Source of the DNA: Buddleja alternifolia
Taxonomy: Eukaryota > Streptophyta > Magnoliopsida > Lamiales > Scrophulariaceae
Length of the DNA stretch: 64,000 nucleotides
Assembly (NCBI GenBank): GCA_019426215.1
Contig: CM033396.1
Coordinates: 21,901,101-21,965,100, forward strand
Direction of reading: 5' to 3'
Of this stretch, positions 22,701 to 33,419 are shown piece by piece; the stretch's first letter is position 1, and each line of letters opens with the position of its first letter. The notes under the pieces are model-generated. The model searched no databases. It saw nothing but the letters and a program-made list of their open reading frames with translations, and was not told the origin of the DNA. The position numbers were made by a program, and so were the translations under genes.

Positions 22701-22877
22701 GCCTCGGATGGAGCGAGGCAACGCAACATTGGGCCAGCTGAGGATCGTTTCTATAGCTCCTTGTCAATTACTGTAAACCTTGAAGCTCTACGCACTATCC
22801 CACGGGTCATGTTATGATCTTCAGGCAAGTCTCCTTTTAACAAATACAACTTGATCTCATCATTCCAACTTGCTTCG

Positions 22878-23354
22878 TCAACTGTGACCATTACCTTCGA
22901 AGCCACATTCGATAAAACTCGCGATTTCTCTTCCACTAACAGCGTGACTGTCCTGCTTTTCACTCCTCGTGATCAAGTTTGCAAATTTTGAGAGAGCATC
23001 TGGTCTTTCATTTTCTCCTCGCGTAATCTGATATATATTTATCTTTTCGAATCCAGACATTAATTCCTTCACCTTCTGCAAATCCAAAGCGAGGCTTCTC
23101 TCCTTCGTCTCGTACTATCCCTCAATCTGGTTCACTATGAGCTGAGAGTCCGTATAGGCATTCAAAATTTTCACATTCATGATTTTTGCCATCTCTAATC
23201 CCGCTACAAGCGCTTTATATTCAACTTCATTATTGGTTACATCAAAATTCAGCTTGATGGCAAATTCATGATAATTGCCGGCATTGATTTTTATAAATGA
23301 TTTAAAGAAGAAGCAATATTGGAAAGCATTCTCCTCGTGTGATGTACGAAGCAA
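22878..23354 (-). pseudogene. Tat archaeal-type RNase H (aRH)
   Basis: Blocks NNEVEYKALVAGLEMAK, AYTDSQLIVNQIEG and then RGENERPDALSKFAN are the signature order of the extra RNase H of Tat elements. They are split by a stop or frameshift between 23,087 and 23,115, and an upstream piece is degraded. Confidence 0.8.
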
Positions 23355-23559
23355 TTTTATGTTAGCAGTATGTTTGCATATTTTTTATTTTTTGTATATA
23401 TTTTATATGCAATATGACAATTGTACCTTCCGGATCTCGTAACCATACACCTATGCCCGCCTTCTGGGTCATGGAGAACCATCTACAAGGAGCATCCATA
23501 GGCCAGAAGTAGCATTTTCAGGTTCGTAGTTTACTGTCATTTCAACGATGAAGTCCGCC

Positions 23560-23960
23560 AATGCTTGTGCTTTTACGGCGGTTCATGGCTTATAGTCAAT
23601 GGCAAATTCACTGAGTTCGACAACCCATTTGACAAGGCACCCTGAAATATCAGGTTTAGCTAAGATTTACCTCATGGTTGATCTGTAAGTACCACAATGT
23701 TATGTGATTGAAAATAGGGTCGCAACTTACGAGCTGCAGTTATCAGGGCCAATGCCCATTCTTCAATTTTTTTTATAGTTTTTATCAGCTCTCTGTATCG
23801 TTCAGCTGATGTAATAGATAGGTTTTTGGTCTCCTTCCTGTTCATGAAGTAAAAAAACACTTACTGTCTCATCGGACACAGCCAAATATAACATAGGAGG
23901 TTCTCCAACAACTGGCTTCATTAATAATGGAGCAGATGTTAGATACCTTTTGAGTTCTTG
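23560..23960 (-). pseudogene. Tat RNase H / RT connection
   Basis: The segment with IEEWALALITAARKLRPYF and IVVLTDQP is the usual gypsy RNase H region. A neighbouring frame at 23,860-23,930 encodes PVVGEPPMLYLAVS, placing it directly downstream of RT. Frameshifted and incomplete. Confidence 0.7.
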
Positions 23961-24189
23961 GAATGCTTTTTCACATTCATCTGACCATTCAATTTTTTTT
24001 TACCTTTTTCAGTATTTTGAAGAAATATAAACCCCAATCTGCCGACCTCAATATAAACATGCTGAGACTGGCCATTCTCCCAGTTAATCTAGACATCCTT
24101 CACTGATTTTGGAGTTGCATCTCTACCACCACCTTTATCTCTTCCGGATTGGCCTCTATACCTCGTTTTGTAACCATAAAAGCCAGAAA

Positions 24190-24975
24190 TTATCCACCTC
24201 TAACGCCAAAAGTACATTTCTTTGGGTTTAGTTTCATACCATACACACGCATAATCTGGAAGGCAGTTCGTAAGTGATTCAGATGATTTTCTTCCTCCAC
24301 ACTTTTAACCAACATATCAATAACATAAACTTCCATGGTTTTCCCGATCTCATCTTTTAACATTGTATTCAGCAATCTTTGATACATTGCTCCTGAATTC
24401 CTCAAACCAAAAGGCATCACATTGTAACAATATATACCTTTAGCAGTGATAAACAAGGTCTTATCCCTATCTTCTAGTGCCATCATAATCTGATTGAAAC
24501 CCTGGTGAGCATCCATCATACGTAAAAGAGCACACCCTACCGTCGAATCTATGAGGAGATCAATACGAGGTAGCGGGTAAGGGTCACGAGGACACGCTTT
24601 ATTTAAATCAGTGAAGTTTGTACACTTACGCCATTGACCTCCTGACTTCAGTACGAGCACTACATTTGCCGACCAGTCCGTAAACTGAATCTCTTGGATA
24701 TAATTCACTTCAAGCAACTTATTCACCTCTGCATCTATGATGGCATTCCTTTCCGGCCCAAAATTTCTCTGCTTCTACTTAACTGGTTTTGTCTTTGGAT
24801 CTATATTCAAACGATGCACAATCACTTTGAGGTCAGTTCCTTTTAAGTCCGAAGCCTTCCAAGCAAACATTTCAGCATTCTCCCTGAGAAAATCAATCAT
24901 CATCATCTCCAATCTTTCTGGCATTGGAGACCATATTCTCGTGGATTTTCTCTGAATTTCTTGGGAATAATTCAA
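24190..24975 (-). pseudogene. Tat reverse transcriptase
   Basis: It begins with the pre-RT block FAWKASDLKGTDLKVIVHRL in a separate frame (24775-24975). The main frame 24190-24726 has the fingers and palm: VVLVLKSGGQWRKCTNFTDLNKACPRD in part, MMDAHQGFNQI (first Asp present), MPFGLRNSGAMYQRL. The YVDD box reads YVIDMLVKS, so one of the two catalytic aspartates is replaced by Ile. The C-terminus is at LNPKKCTFGV, where the frame closes. Confidence 0.88.
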
Positions 24976-25772
24976 TAGTCTTATGCTCCATCGGTTCTAC
25001 TCGTCCAGATTCCATTCGAGGCCTCTTCCCTAACTCCTGTTCTATCTCTTTAATGGGTGCAGCATTGTTCTCCAACACCTTTAGCTTCGTGCTCTTGTCA
25101 CTTCTTGCCTTCTTGAAAGATGTGGTATAACACTCTCTGGCAATCTGCTGATCGCATCGTATAACTGCAACTCTACCATTAGTCATAAACTTCATTTTCA
25201 CGTGTAGCATTGATACCACAGCCCCGAATAAGTACAAACCTGGCCTACCCAAAATCGCATTATATGCAAAAGGTGCATCTACCACCAGAAATTTTATCAT
25301 CACCGTTTTCTCGCGGGGTTCGTACCCCAACAAGGTGGGTAGGTCAATTGTTCCCAAAGGGACAACCTCTGCTCCCCCAAATCCCATCAAAGCAGTGTTT
25401 ACTGGTGTGAGCCTCCTTTCATCAAAATTCATCTTTTTTAGTGCATGCAGGGAACAGAATATCCCCAGAACTGCCATTATCCACTAACACTCTGTCAACA
25501 GTAAAGTTTGCAACATTCACAGTGATCACCATCGGGTCGTCATGGGGTTGTATAACACCCTCATAATAACGGTCATCGAAGCTGATGGCTTCGTTACCCA
25601 CAGCCACGTTCATCACATACAGCGGTTCTCCCCTTTTTTTCATAGGATTGTACATCACGAAGGTGTCTTCTTCATGCACTCTGGGAATCTCCACATAATG
25701 GACCCTCTGCAATTGTGTGAATTTCTCCCCACATTTGCGTGTTAGCTTGAACCTCGTGGGTTTGTTTGTCAT
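24893..25772 (-). pseudogene. Tat aspartic protease region
   Basis: Two overlapping frames (25422-25772 and 24893-25477) cover the protease. The active-site segment reads VDNGSSGDILF, where DTG is normal, and the flap and C-terminal block ILGRPGLY is present. The piece from 25772 begins right after the expected gag end. The frame changes at about 25,430-25,470. Confidence 0.8.
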
Positions 25773-26662
25773 CCTATCGAGACAGAGATTACATTAATAA
25801 AAAATTGATATGTACCACAAAAGTAAAAAGAATCACAATTTAACTCAAAAATATGCGGGTAAACTATCTATGAACACCATAATATTACAATGATGAGATC
25901 AAGCAAATCATTCAAAAGAAAAAATAAATCAAACTTACTAAATTAAAAGAAATATGATCATACTTCTGAAGAGTGATGGCCCCTTTGGCTTCCAGAAGAA
26001 ATCAAACCTATATTATCGAAGTCAGGTCACTCCTTTAAATTTACAAAATGTTAAATTTAAATACATTTGGACAATTAAACCAGGAAGTCAAAAAATCCAT
26101 TTCCATCCAAGAATGTTCGATCTCTGAAACAACCGCGAACAGCAGATGAAACCCCCTTCGGAATTAAACCCATGGTTGATTCATATTTCTGTACATAAAT
26201 CACACACATAAATGTTTGACTTTATTCGATTATTAGTTAAAAAATAAAGGAACATATGAGGCGAGGAAGAAAACCGCCAAAGTCTGCTTCATCTTTCCCT
26301 CAAAGTCTTCATTGTTGGCAGCTTAATCATCCTATCACCACTAAGAAAAAGAAGATCATGATTTGAAAACAGGATAACATATAAATATTAAACTGAATGT
26401 CCCATAAACAGAAGGGATTTTTCGTCAAATAGAATCTTACCAAGTCAATTTCTTTAAACTTGAGTTGCAGATATCTAGCTTTAGCTTCCTCAGCGAGTGT
26501 CTATTAAACAAGACAATCAATTATTATTATACAAAATGAAATCAAATATTTCATGATATTAAACACAATGAAATCAGTCGCAAAACATCAAACAACTCAA
26601 ATATTAAACCAATTATTAATTTACATAATGAAATCAAATGAATCCAAAATCAATATTGCAAT
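25773..26662. other. AT-rich stretch without recognised genes
   Basis: Gag of the Tat element would be expected here on the minus strand, but only scattered short frames are present and I recognise no gag motif. It may be a decayed or replaced gag. Confidence 0.4.
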
Positions 26663-26886
26663 TGTTGGATAAAATGAGTTTTACAAAGTGTGTTTTCCAC
26701 CACTTTTGTGTACGAAATTCGAATACCGTAAGTATTCAAGATACGAAAGATTATTGAATAATCTTAATCTACGTTTCGAGTAGATGAGTTTAGCATTTCG
26801 AATTTCTCAATTCGAACTTGTAACGAATGAGAAATTAAGTGTTAAAATGAGGTGTTTGAACTTGTGTATCCCACATAGGATATAAA
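26663..26886 (+). repeat. Partial copia LTR, interrupted by the MULE
   Basis: It matches the first 225 bp of the LTR at 42591 (TGTTGGATAAAATGAG onward) and stops exactly at the 9-bp target duplication GGATATAAA (26878-26886) of the Mutator-like element. Confidence 0.85.
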
Positions 26887-27200
26887 GGAAAAATTAAATA
26901 AATAATATAAAAATAAATAAAAACCAAAAAATACCACCAAAAATGGTGTTATTCAGATTTTAGCATGTTACCATGTCGTAACACATTTTATTTTTATTTT
27001 TTAAATAAATTATGGTGTTACGACATGGAGTATGTGGTAACATTGATGTTCGTTTTTTTTTTTAAATAAATTACGGTGTTACGACATACTCCATGTCGTA
27101 ACAACTATTTTTGTTTTTTCTTTAAATATGTGTCAGCTCAGCTGACAGGAACAGTGAGACGACATATACTATGTCGGCTCACTATTCACACATTATTATT
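26887..27200 (+). repeat. Left MULE terminal inverted repeat with palindromic modules
   Basis: Its first 110 bp pair with 37417-37526. It contains four copies of a module resembling GTTACGACAT-N-ATGTCGTAAC (near 26965, 27013, 27075 and 27151), the last diverged. Such modules are candidate transposase binding sites. Confidence 0.8.
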
Positions 27201-27399
27201 TTCTTTCCTTTCTCTTTTCTTTCTCTTCTCTTTTCTTTCTCTTCTTTCTCTTCTCTTCTTCTTTTCTCTTCTCCTTCTGCACGTCAAGTTTTTCACTCTA
27301 ATTTTCACATCCATTGTCGACAAGCACGAATTTTTCTTCAATGTCAACTACAAAATTAAGGTAATTCTATGTATTATACTTTTGAACTTACTTAAATTT

Positions 27400-27960
27400 T
27401 GAGTTAGTATATTGTTTTTTATTTTATTGTAATGTGGGTTCAAAACTTAAATTTTTAGGTATAAATTCAATTAGTTAGTTATAATTTTTGGATTATTTAG
27501 TATAATTCTCGAATATGTTGGTATTATTATTGAATTAATAGGTTTTATTCAGATTTTTAGGTTAAATTTTGATCCAAAGGTATAATGTTGATTTTTAGTT
27601 TTTTTTTTATGGTTTAAAATTTGATATAAGTGTTAGTTTGTAATTGTGTAGAAATTTAAGTATAATTTCAAAGATATAATTTTGAATTTATTGTTAGGGT
27701 TTAAATTTTCATATAAGTTGCAAATGAAATTTCAAATGTTTAGGTTTACATAGTATGTATAATTTCGAATGAGTAGTTATGATTTTTAGGTTTAATTTGT
27801 AATATAGAAGTATAGTTTGTATATATAAATTTTAATTTTGTAGGTATATAATTTCCAATTTTATGTATAATTTGTAGGTATTAATTTATTTTTTGACTAT
27901 AATTTTAAATTTAGTGCTTATTTGTGGTTTGAATTTTGATATTATATAGAAAATATCGAG
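27400..27960. repeat. AT-rich subterminal repeat field, left
   Basis: Degenerate short units of the type TAGGTATAATTT fill this stretch. They are the inverse complement in character of the AATTATACC units at 35,760-36,900, suggesting both are subterminal parts of the MULE. Confidence 0.45.
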
Positions 27961-27970
27961 GGCGAACACA

Positions 27971-30893
27971 GTTGACGTTTTGGTATACACGGATGGTCAA
28001 ATTATTGAAGACTCAAATTGAGTAAGATATAGCACTCGTCTAAGCACTAACATGAGAATATCTCGTACAATCACATACACTGAATTGTTGGAGAAGTTAT
28101 ACGCGAGAACAAGAACTGATCAGAATCATTTTTCATTAAAAGTAATTATAAAGTTTGAATTTGAAAAGAGAAATGTGATGAAGGAGAGCACAATGGAGAT
28201 CAAAGATGATGAAACTTTGGCGTTTTTCTTGGATTCTAACATTGTTGATAAATTCGTCGAGCTTTATATTGAGAAAGAATCAATCCAACATCAGAGTCAA
28301 TATAGCTCGTTGTTAACCCAAGTGACGTCGTTAACTCCACCCCAATTCATGTCGTACTTTACATAGCCCTCAGTTCCCGATTTGAATATGCAGTCACAAA
28401 CAAAATTCATGTCGTATTTTACACAGCCCACAGTACCAGATTTAAATACGCAGTCGCAATCACATGTGTTGAAAAATCGTGAGTATCATGATTTTTTTTC
28501 AAGTGGTTTGGGGAGTTCTACAATTCACGATTTGCATCAAGGTAGTTTATTCTTTTATTTACATTATGTAGTTTATTTTTAATTTTTATATTTGTGTACT
28601 TTTCTTTGCAGAATTGTAAAATGAGTTAACCTTTTTGTGATTTGCATTCTTAGGTGCTTCTACATCGAGTCATTTTTTTGGCCGTTTTCAAAATGTACAA
28701 AATTCCCCTTTGGATTTTGTAAGTCCTGATGTGGAAGCAAGTAATTATGAATCTTCTAATAAGTTTCCTCAATTGTTGTATTCCTTTTATTCGTGACTTG
28801 TTATTCTTATTTTTACATACTATCGTCATATTTATCTTTAATTGCAGGTCCGTCTAGACAAAGCCGTCATGACTTTGAGCAACCCAGTTTTGGGTTAAGT
28901 GATTTTGCAGACGTTGGGAATGATGATAATGGAAGTGACAATGACAGTCGTGATTCTGACTGTTTGATCCATCATCATACAGACTCTGAGTTAGAACAAC
29001 ATCGCAACAATGCAACAATGGATGAGGATGAAGATGATCATGATAATAATGTACCGATGAATGAAGATGTCTCTCCCACAAGAGCCGAAGAAAGACTTCA
29101 GGAAGTGCTCCCATTCTATTCCACCACATACCCAAAAGTAGAAGGAGATTCACTCTATTGACAAAGTTCAGTTTTGAGCAGGAGAATAATTTATGATGAT
29201 GCGAAAGGTAATCTTTGTAAGGGCCAAGTTTTTGACAACAAACTCAGCTTGCAAGCAGCAGTGAAAAACTACCACATGCAACACGCATGACGCGAGTTTA
29301 AGGTCATAATTAGTAATCCAAGGGTGTCTGTAGAACGCAAAAATGGATGCCCTTTTAAACTACAGGGAGCTTTGTTGAAGAATACAAACTTTCGGAAAAT
29401 TACAAGGTATGAAGGCGCACACACATGTTTTGCTGAAGATTGTTCCAAGAACCACGTTAACTTGGACATAAACACGATTGCAAATGAAATTCTACCTGAA
29501 GTTAGGGAGGATCTGTCATACAAAGTTGGTTTAATTGTACTAATCATCAGAAAAAATGGAAATTTGATATTTCATATGGGAAGGCTTGGTACAGTTTACG
29601 AAGTGCAAATGAGATTATATACGGGACGTGGGAGGAGTCCGTTACAAGGTTGCCTAAATTTTTGGGAGCAATAAAGAAGTGGAATCTGAGGACGGTTGTT
29701 GAATGGAGGCACAAAAATCCAGATCAAAATCCAAAAATGTTGAAATTTATGTTTTGGGCGTTCAAGCCATGTATAGATGGATTCCGACATTGTCGACGAG
29801 TCATATGTGTTGACGGGACTTATGTGTACGAACGCCACAAGGATAAGTTGTTATGCGCATCAACTCTGGATGGAAATCAGAACATTTTGCCTCTAGAATT
29901 CGCTATTGTTGATAATCAGTCCAACGAGTCTTGGTTATGGTTTCTGCAATTGATCTGCAAATATTTTTTGATGTCTGATGAAGGTGTTTGCCTTATTTCA
30001 AATCGTCATAAGGGGTTATTAAATGCTACTCGATATATGCCCACGTTTACCCCTCCACTGGGAGCTCATAGATATTGCCTCCGACAAATGACTTCAAACT
30101 TTAATGATCAATTCAAAAGTAAATCCATGAAGGAACTCTGCTATGCGGCATGTATGGCACATAACCAACGAAAGTTTGACCAAGCAATGGAACATATTGG
30201 TAATAAGGATCCAGTTGCGTTGAATTATATGAAAGCTATCTCACGAGAAAAGTGAACACTGGCATATGATGGAGGGATGCGCGAAGGCATTATGACGACG
30301 AATATGGGAGAAAGCTTAAACAATGTGTTGAAAAGTACTCGACATCTTCCACCCACATCAATTGTTGAGTGCACATTTTATCGTATTGTCCAATATTTTG
30401 TTGATCGAGTGTGAATGGCTCATGCAATGAGGGAACAACCTTTCACCACATATGCGTATAAAATGTACAATGAGTGGGACAAAATATCTATAAAGCACTG
30501 GGAAGAAGTTTTTTCTTGGCAGCATGAGACGGTTCACGTTAAAATGGGCCGACAGATCGGGCCGGTAATCATCATTACTCGGTCGACATCAAAGCTAAAT
30601 ATTGCTCTTGTGGAAAATGGACTCTTCATCGAATTCTGTGCTCACATGCAATAAAATTATGTACAAAATTAGGGATTAAGTCGACCGAGCTTGTTGAAAA
30701 ATACTACCGGACCTCCGAATATTTGAAAACATACGAAGGGAGGTTCTACCCGTTGTTGGAATCACATTATTGGGATACTCCCAATTTTGAGTTGGTCCAT
30801 GACCCTGATCTAAGGAAGCCACCTACTGTAGGCCCGCAGGGGAGCACTCGCATTCACAATGAGATGGACTGGCGAGAGTTAGACTCAGATTAG
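27971..30893 (+). pseudogene. MURA-like MULE transposase
   Basis: The N-terminus has VDVLVYTDGQIIEDS, then a TGA, then the TYTELLEKLYARTRTDQNHF block. Spacers at 28,360-28,850 look like introns. The zinc/DNA-binding block (VERKNGCPFKLQ, HTCFAEDCSKNHVN) follows. The catalytic core has VICVDGTYVYERHKDKLL (first Asp) and TNMGESLNNVLK (Glu); the second Asp position reads ISNRHKG, that is Asn. A SWIM finger (CSCGKWTLHR then CSH) lies near 30,610 in a shifted frame and the frame ends at about 30,893. Stops near 29,290, 30,253 and 30,412 and shifts near 29,548 and 30,590 make it a pseudogene. Confidence 0.88.
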
Positions 30894-30939
30894 ACTCAAA
30901 TAAAACAATCTTATGTAAAAAAAAAAAAAAAAACTGTTT

Positions 30940-31500
30940 TTGTTAATTTTTGGGCTTGTATTTGGCATGTTTCTGTGCGTTTTTTGACTACGACTTGAAC
31001 ATAAAAGTTGCAGGTGATGTTATGAACTTTGTAAACATATAAGATTTGGCTCGTTTCAATGCACGAGTGAAGAGATATGGCCACGCAAAACAGGCTCGTT
31101 TGGAACGTTTTATGTTAAAAAACTATTTTTTGTTGATTTTCGAGCTTGTATTTGGCATGTTTCTGTCAATTTTTTGGCTCCAACTTGAACATAAAAGTTG
31201 AAGTTGATGTTATGAATTTTGTAAAACTGTAAGATTTGGGTCATTTCGATGCCCGAGTGAAGAGATATGACCACGCAAAACAGACCCGTTTGGAAAGTTT
31301 TATGTTAAAAAACTATTTTTTGTTGATTTTCGGGCTTGTATTTGGCATGTTTATGTGCTTCTTTTGGCTATGACTTGAACATAAAAGTTGAAGGTGATGT
31401 TATGAAATTTGTAAACACGTAAGATTTGGCTCATTTCGATGCCCGAGTGAAGAGATATGGCCAAGCAAAACAGGCCTGTTTGAGCCAAATGAAAAATAGT
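30940..31500 (+). repeat. 190-bp tandem repeat, three units
   Basis: Units begin with GGGCTTGTATTTGGCATGTT (first and third; second has GAGCTTG) at 30951, 31141 and 31331, exactly 190 bp apart. Each includes ACTTGAACATAAAAGTTG and CGAGTGAAGAGATATG. Similar sequence recurs at 52,555-52,650. Confidence 0.85.
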
Positions 31501-31530
31501 TATGTTAAATTTATTTTTTTTGCTTTTCTA

Positions 31531-31910
31531 GCACAGAGTAAAAAAACTATTTATGCAAATTAGTCAATAAAAAAAAATTCATTGAAATTACAATACTTTA
31601 AAAAAGTATTTATTCAAAACAGGCCTACTAGACGCTCTTTCTCAACAATAATTACATAATTTTTTATTATTATTTTATGACTCAAAATAAAAAAACTATT
31701 TTTGCAAATTAGTCAATAATAAAAAACAATTCATTGGAATTACAATACAATAAAAAAGTGTTTATTCAAAACAGACCTACTTGACGCTCTTTCTCAACAA
31801 TAATTACGTAATTTTTATTTTCTGGCTCAGAATAAAAAAACTATTTTTGCAAATTAGTCAACAATAAAAAACAATTCATTGAAATTACAATACAATAAAA
31901 AACTCCATTC
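31531..31910 (+). repeat. Tandem repeat of about 146 bp, 2.5 units
   Basis: Units begin with AAAAAAACTATTTTTGCAAA at about 31540, 31689 and 31833 and include GACGCTCTTTCTCAACAATA. Together with the 190-bp array it fills the gap between the transposase and the small genes. Confidence 0.75.
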
Positions 31911-31913
31911 ACT

Positions 31914-32327
31914 TTACTCATCTTCATCTAACATGTAGTAGTCCGATCTGTATGAAGGATGAGTCAAAACATTTCGTATTTCACGACGTGTGAGTCGTTA
32001 GCCTCGTGCGAATGCAAGTTCTTCTGCAAGTTCAAGCATGTGATATCTACGACGACGTAAAATCATCTTGTTGTTTTTATTCTTATTCTTGAAACAGCCC
32101 TCCTACAATTTTCTCCACCATCTTTGGGCATCATCAAGGATCTACGCCGTGGAATTCGCACGCCAAGTCTTCGAAGATCATTAACCAACTCCTTAGATTC
32201 GAGCACCCGATGAGCCCATTCCCTTCTGAGCCCATGATAATGCTGAATAGGGTCCTCATTAACCAACTTCTCGTAGTCATCGTTTCTTTCTACTAATAAC
32301 CATGTTTGTCGATGTCTAGAGTTATGA
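31914..32327 (-). pseudogene. Small MULE cargo ORF, minus-strand paralogue
   Basis: It encodes a basic protein with LRREWAHRVLES, a MMPKD block and KNKNNKMILRRRRYHMLELA, then a TAA (near 31998) and a tail SYRSDYYMLDEDE before TAA 31914-31916. Its segments align in order with the plus-strand ORF at 32684: EWAHRV with EWLHRV, IKNKNNKM with IREENNRM, YRSDYYM with YRSDIEM. No start codon is clear at the 5' end. No known domain recognised; the pair is probably a duplication within the MULE. Confidence 0.55.
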
Positions 32328-32683
32328 TTATCTCCCTTTCGTGTTGAATCTCAAAATAATATAACGTGAAGTAATTTCTGGTGTGAAGTCAGTATATATA
32401 CAAAGGGAGTGAACTACTGTATTCGGAATTTATAGTCACGGGTTCCACATTTTTGTAGTCACGGGTTCCGCATTTTTGTCTGCGTTGTAGTCACGGGTTA
32501 TGAGTATATATGTAGTCACGGGTTGTGAAAATTGTAGTCACGGGTTGTGAAAATTGTAGTCACGGGTTCCGCATTTTTGTCTACATTGTAGTCAAGGGTT
32601 GTGAAAATTGTGAACTACTCTATTCGGAATGTGAGTATATATACAAAGCGAATGAACACCAATCTTAACAACAATTATTAAAA
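32328..32683. promoter_or_regulatory. Putative bidirectional promoter with 12-bp repeats
   Basis: Between the two divergent paralogues lie seven copies of TAGTCACGGGTT (starts 32433, 32456, 32488, 32513, 32535, 32557, 32589; the last has one mismatch). The array is bracketed by AGTATATATACAAAG (32391-32405, 32634-32648) and a 19-bp GAACTACT.TATTCGGAAT-like element (32411-32429, 32612-32630). The outer element on each side contains a palindromic TATATATA, so each gene has a TATA-like sequence on its own side. Promoter function is inferred. Confidence 0.6.
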
Positions 32684-33142
32684 ATGGAGCCGTTTAGAGC
32701 CCCAAAGTTGTATTACACTCCTGGTGATATTTTTCGTGCCATGGGTCATAGTTAGCAGTTGGATGATGATTACTATTACTCATTGAATCCAAATCAAAGA
32801 TATTCAAAAAGATATTTGCGAACGATGGAAGATGAATGGCTTCATCGGGTCCAAGAACAAGACGGGCTTGTCGTGGATTGTCGTGAACGTCAAATTTGCT
32901 ACCCCAGACTAAGATCCATACTCATGCCTCGTGTAACGCCACAAGAAAAAACTACAGCACTCAATAGGATACGTGAGGAGAATAACAGGATGGTTATGCG
33001 TATGCAACGTCTAAATTACCAAAAAATTTCTCGAGAATACGCATTATGTGGTTATGTGCAAGAAGCAAGAGCCCGGTGGGAGCTTAGTATAGGTCCTGAG
33101 TATCGATCGGATATTGAAATGTCTGATGAGGAGAATAACTAG
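32684..33142 (+). pseudogene. Small MULE cargo ORF, plus-strand paralogue
   Basis: The ATG at 32684 starts MEPFRAPKLYYTPGD. After one in-frame TAG (32753-32755) the frame stays open for 127 further residues to 33142: LRTMEDEWLHRVQEQDG, YPRLRSILMPRV, NRIREENNRMVMRMQ and an acidic end EYRSDIEMSDEENN. It is basic in the middle with an acidic tail and likely helical. It is paralogous to 31914-32327. It could be a small nucleic-acid-binding accessory protein of the MULE, but no family was recognised. It may also be translated from the ATG at 32759. Confidence 0.55.
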
Positions 33143-33419
33143 ATTCCTGTCAATTAGTTTTATATTAATTCAATGTTTGTATTAATTTCGTAATTGTTTT
33201 GGCTTCAAATAAAACAATTATGTCAGTAAAATTATATTATTAACATGCATTATCCAAAACACCACAAAAAAAAATACAGAACGACCAATGTCTAAATAAA
33301 CTATCTATCATAGACCTTCTCTTATTTACTTCTTCCTCACCATCATTGTACTGTACTGGTGATACATTAAATTGTGCAGGAGGCAGAGGTGGAATTCTAT
33401 GATGTAGAGGTGCATCACT

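Larger units (their letters stand above)
19037..25772 (-). mobile_element. Ty3/gypsy Tat-lineage retrotransposon, remnant
   Basis: Minus-strand order is PR, RT, RH, archaeal-type RH, INT, then an antisense ORF on the plus strand. A second, archaeal-type RNase H between RH and INT is diagnostic for the Tat clade, and an antisense ORF downstream of pol is known from Retand-like members. No LTR was identified: the 3' part is cut by the SIRE element at 19036, and beyond 25772 no gag was recognised. Many stops and frameshifts indicate an old copy. Confidence 0.85.

Noticed and set aside
27076..27402. Leu/Phe/Ser-rich 108-codon frame looking like a membrane protein
   Set aside because: It is translation of a CTTTCT-rich tract inside the MULE end.
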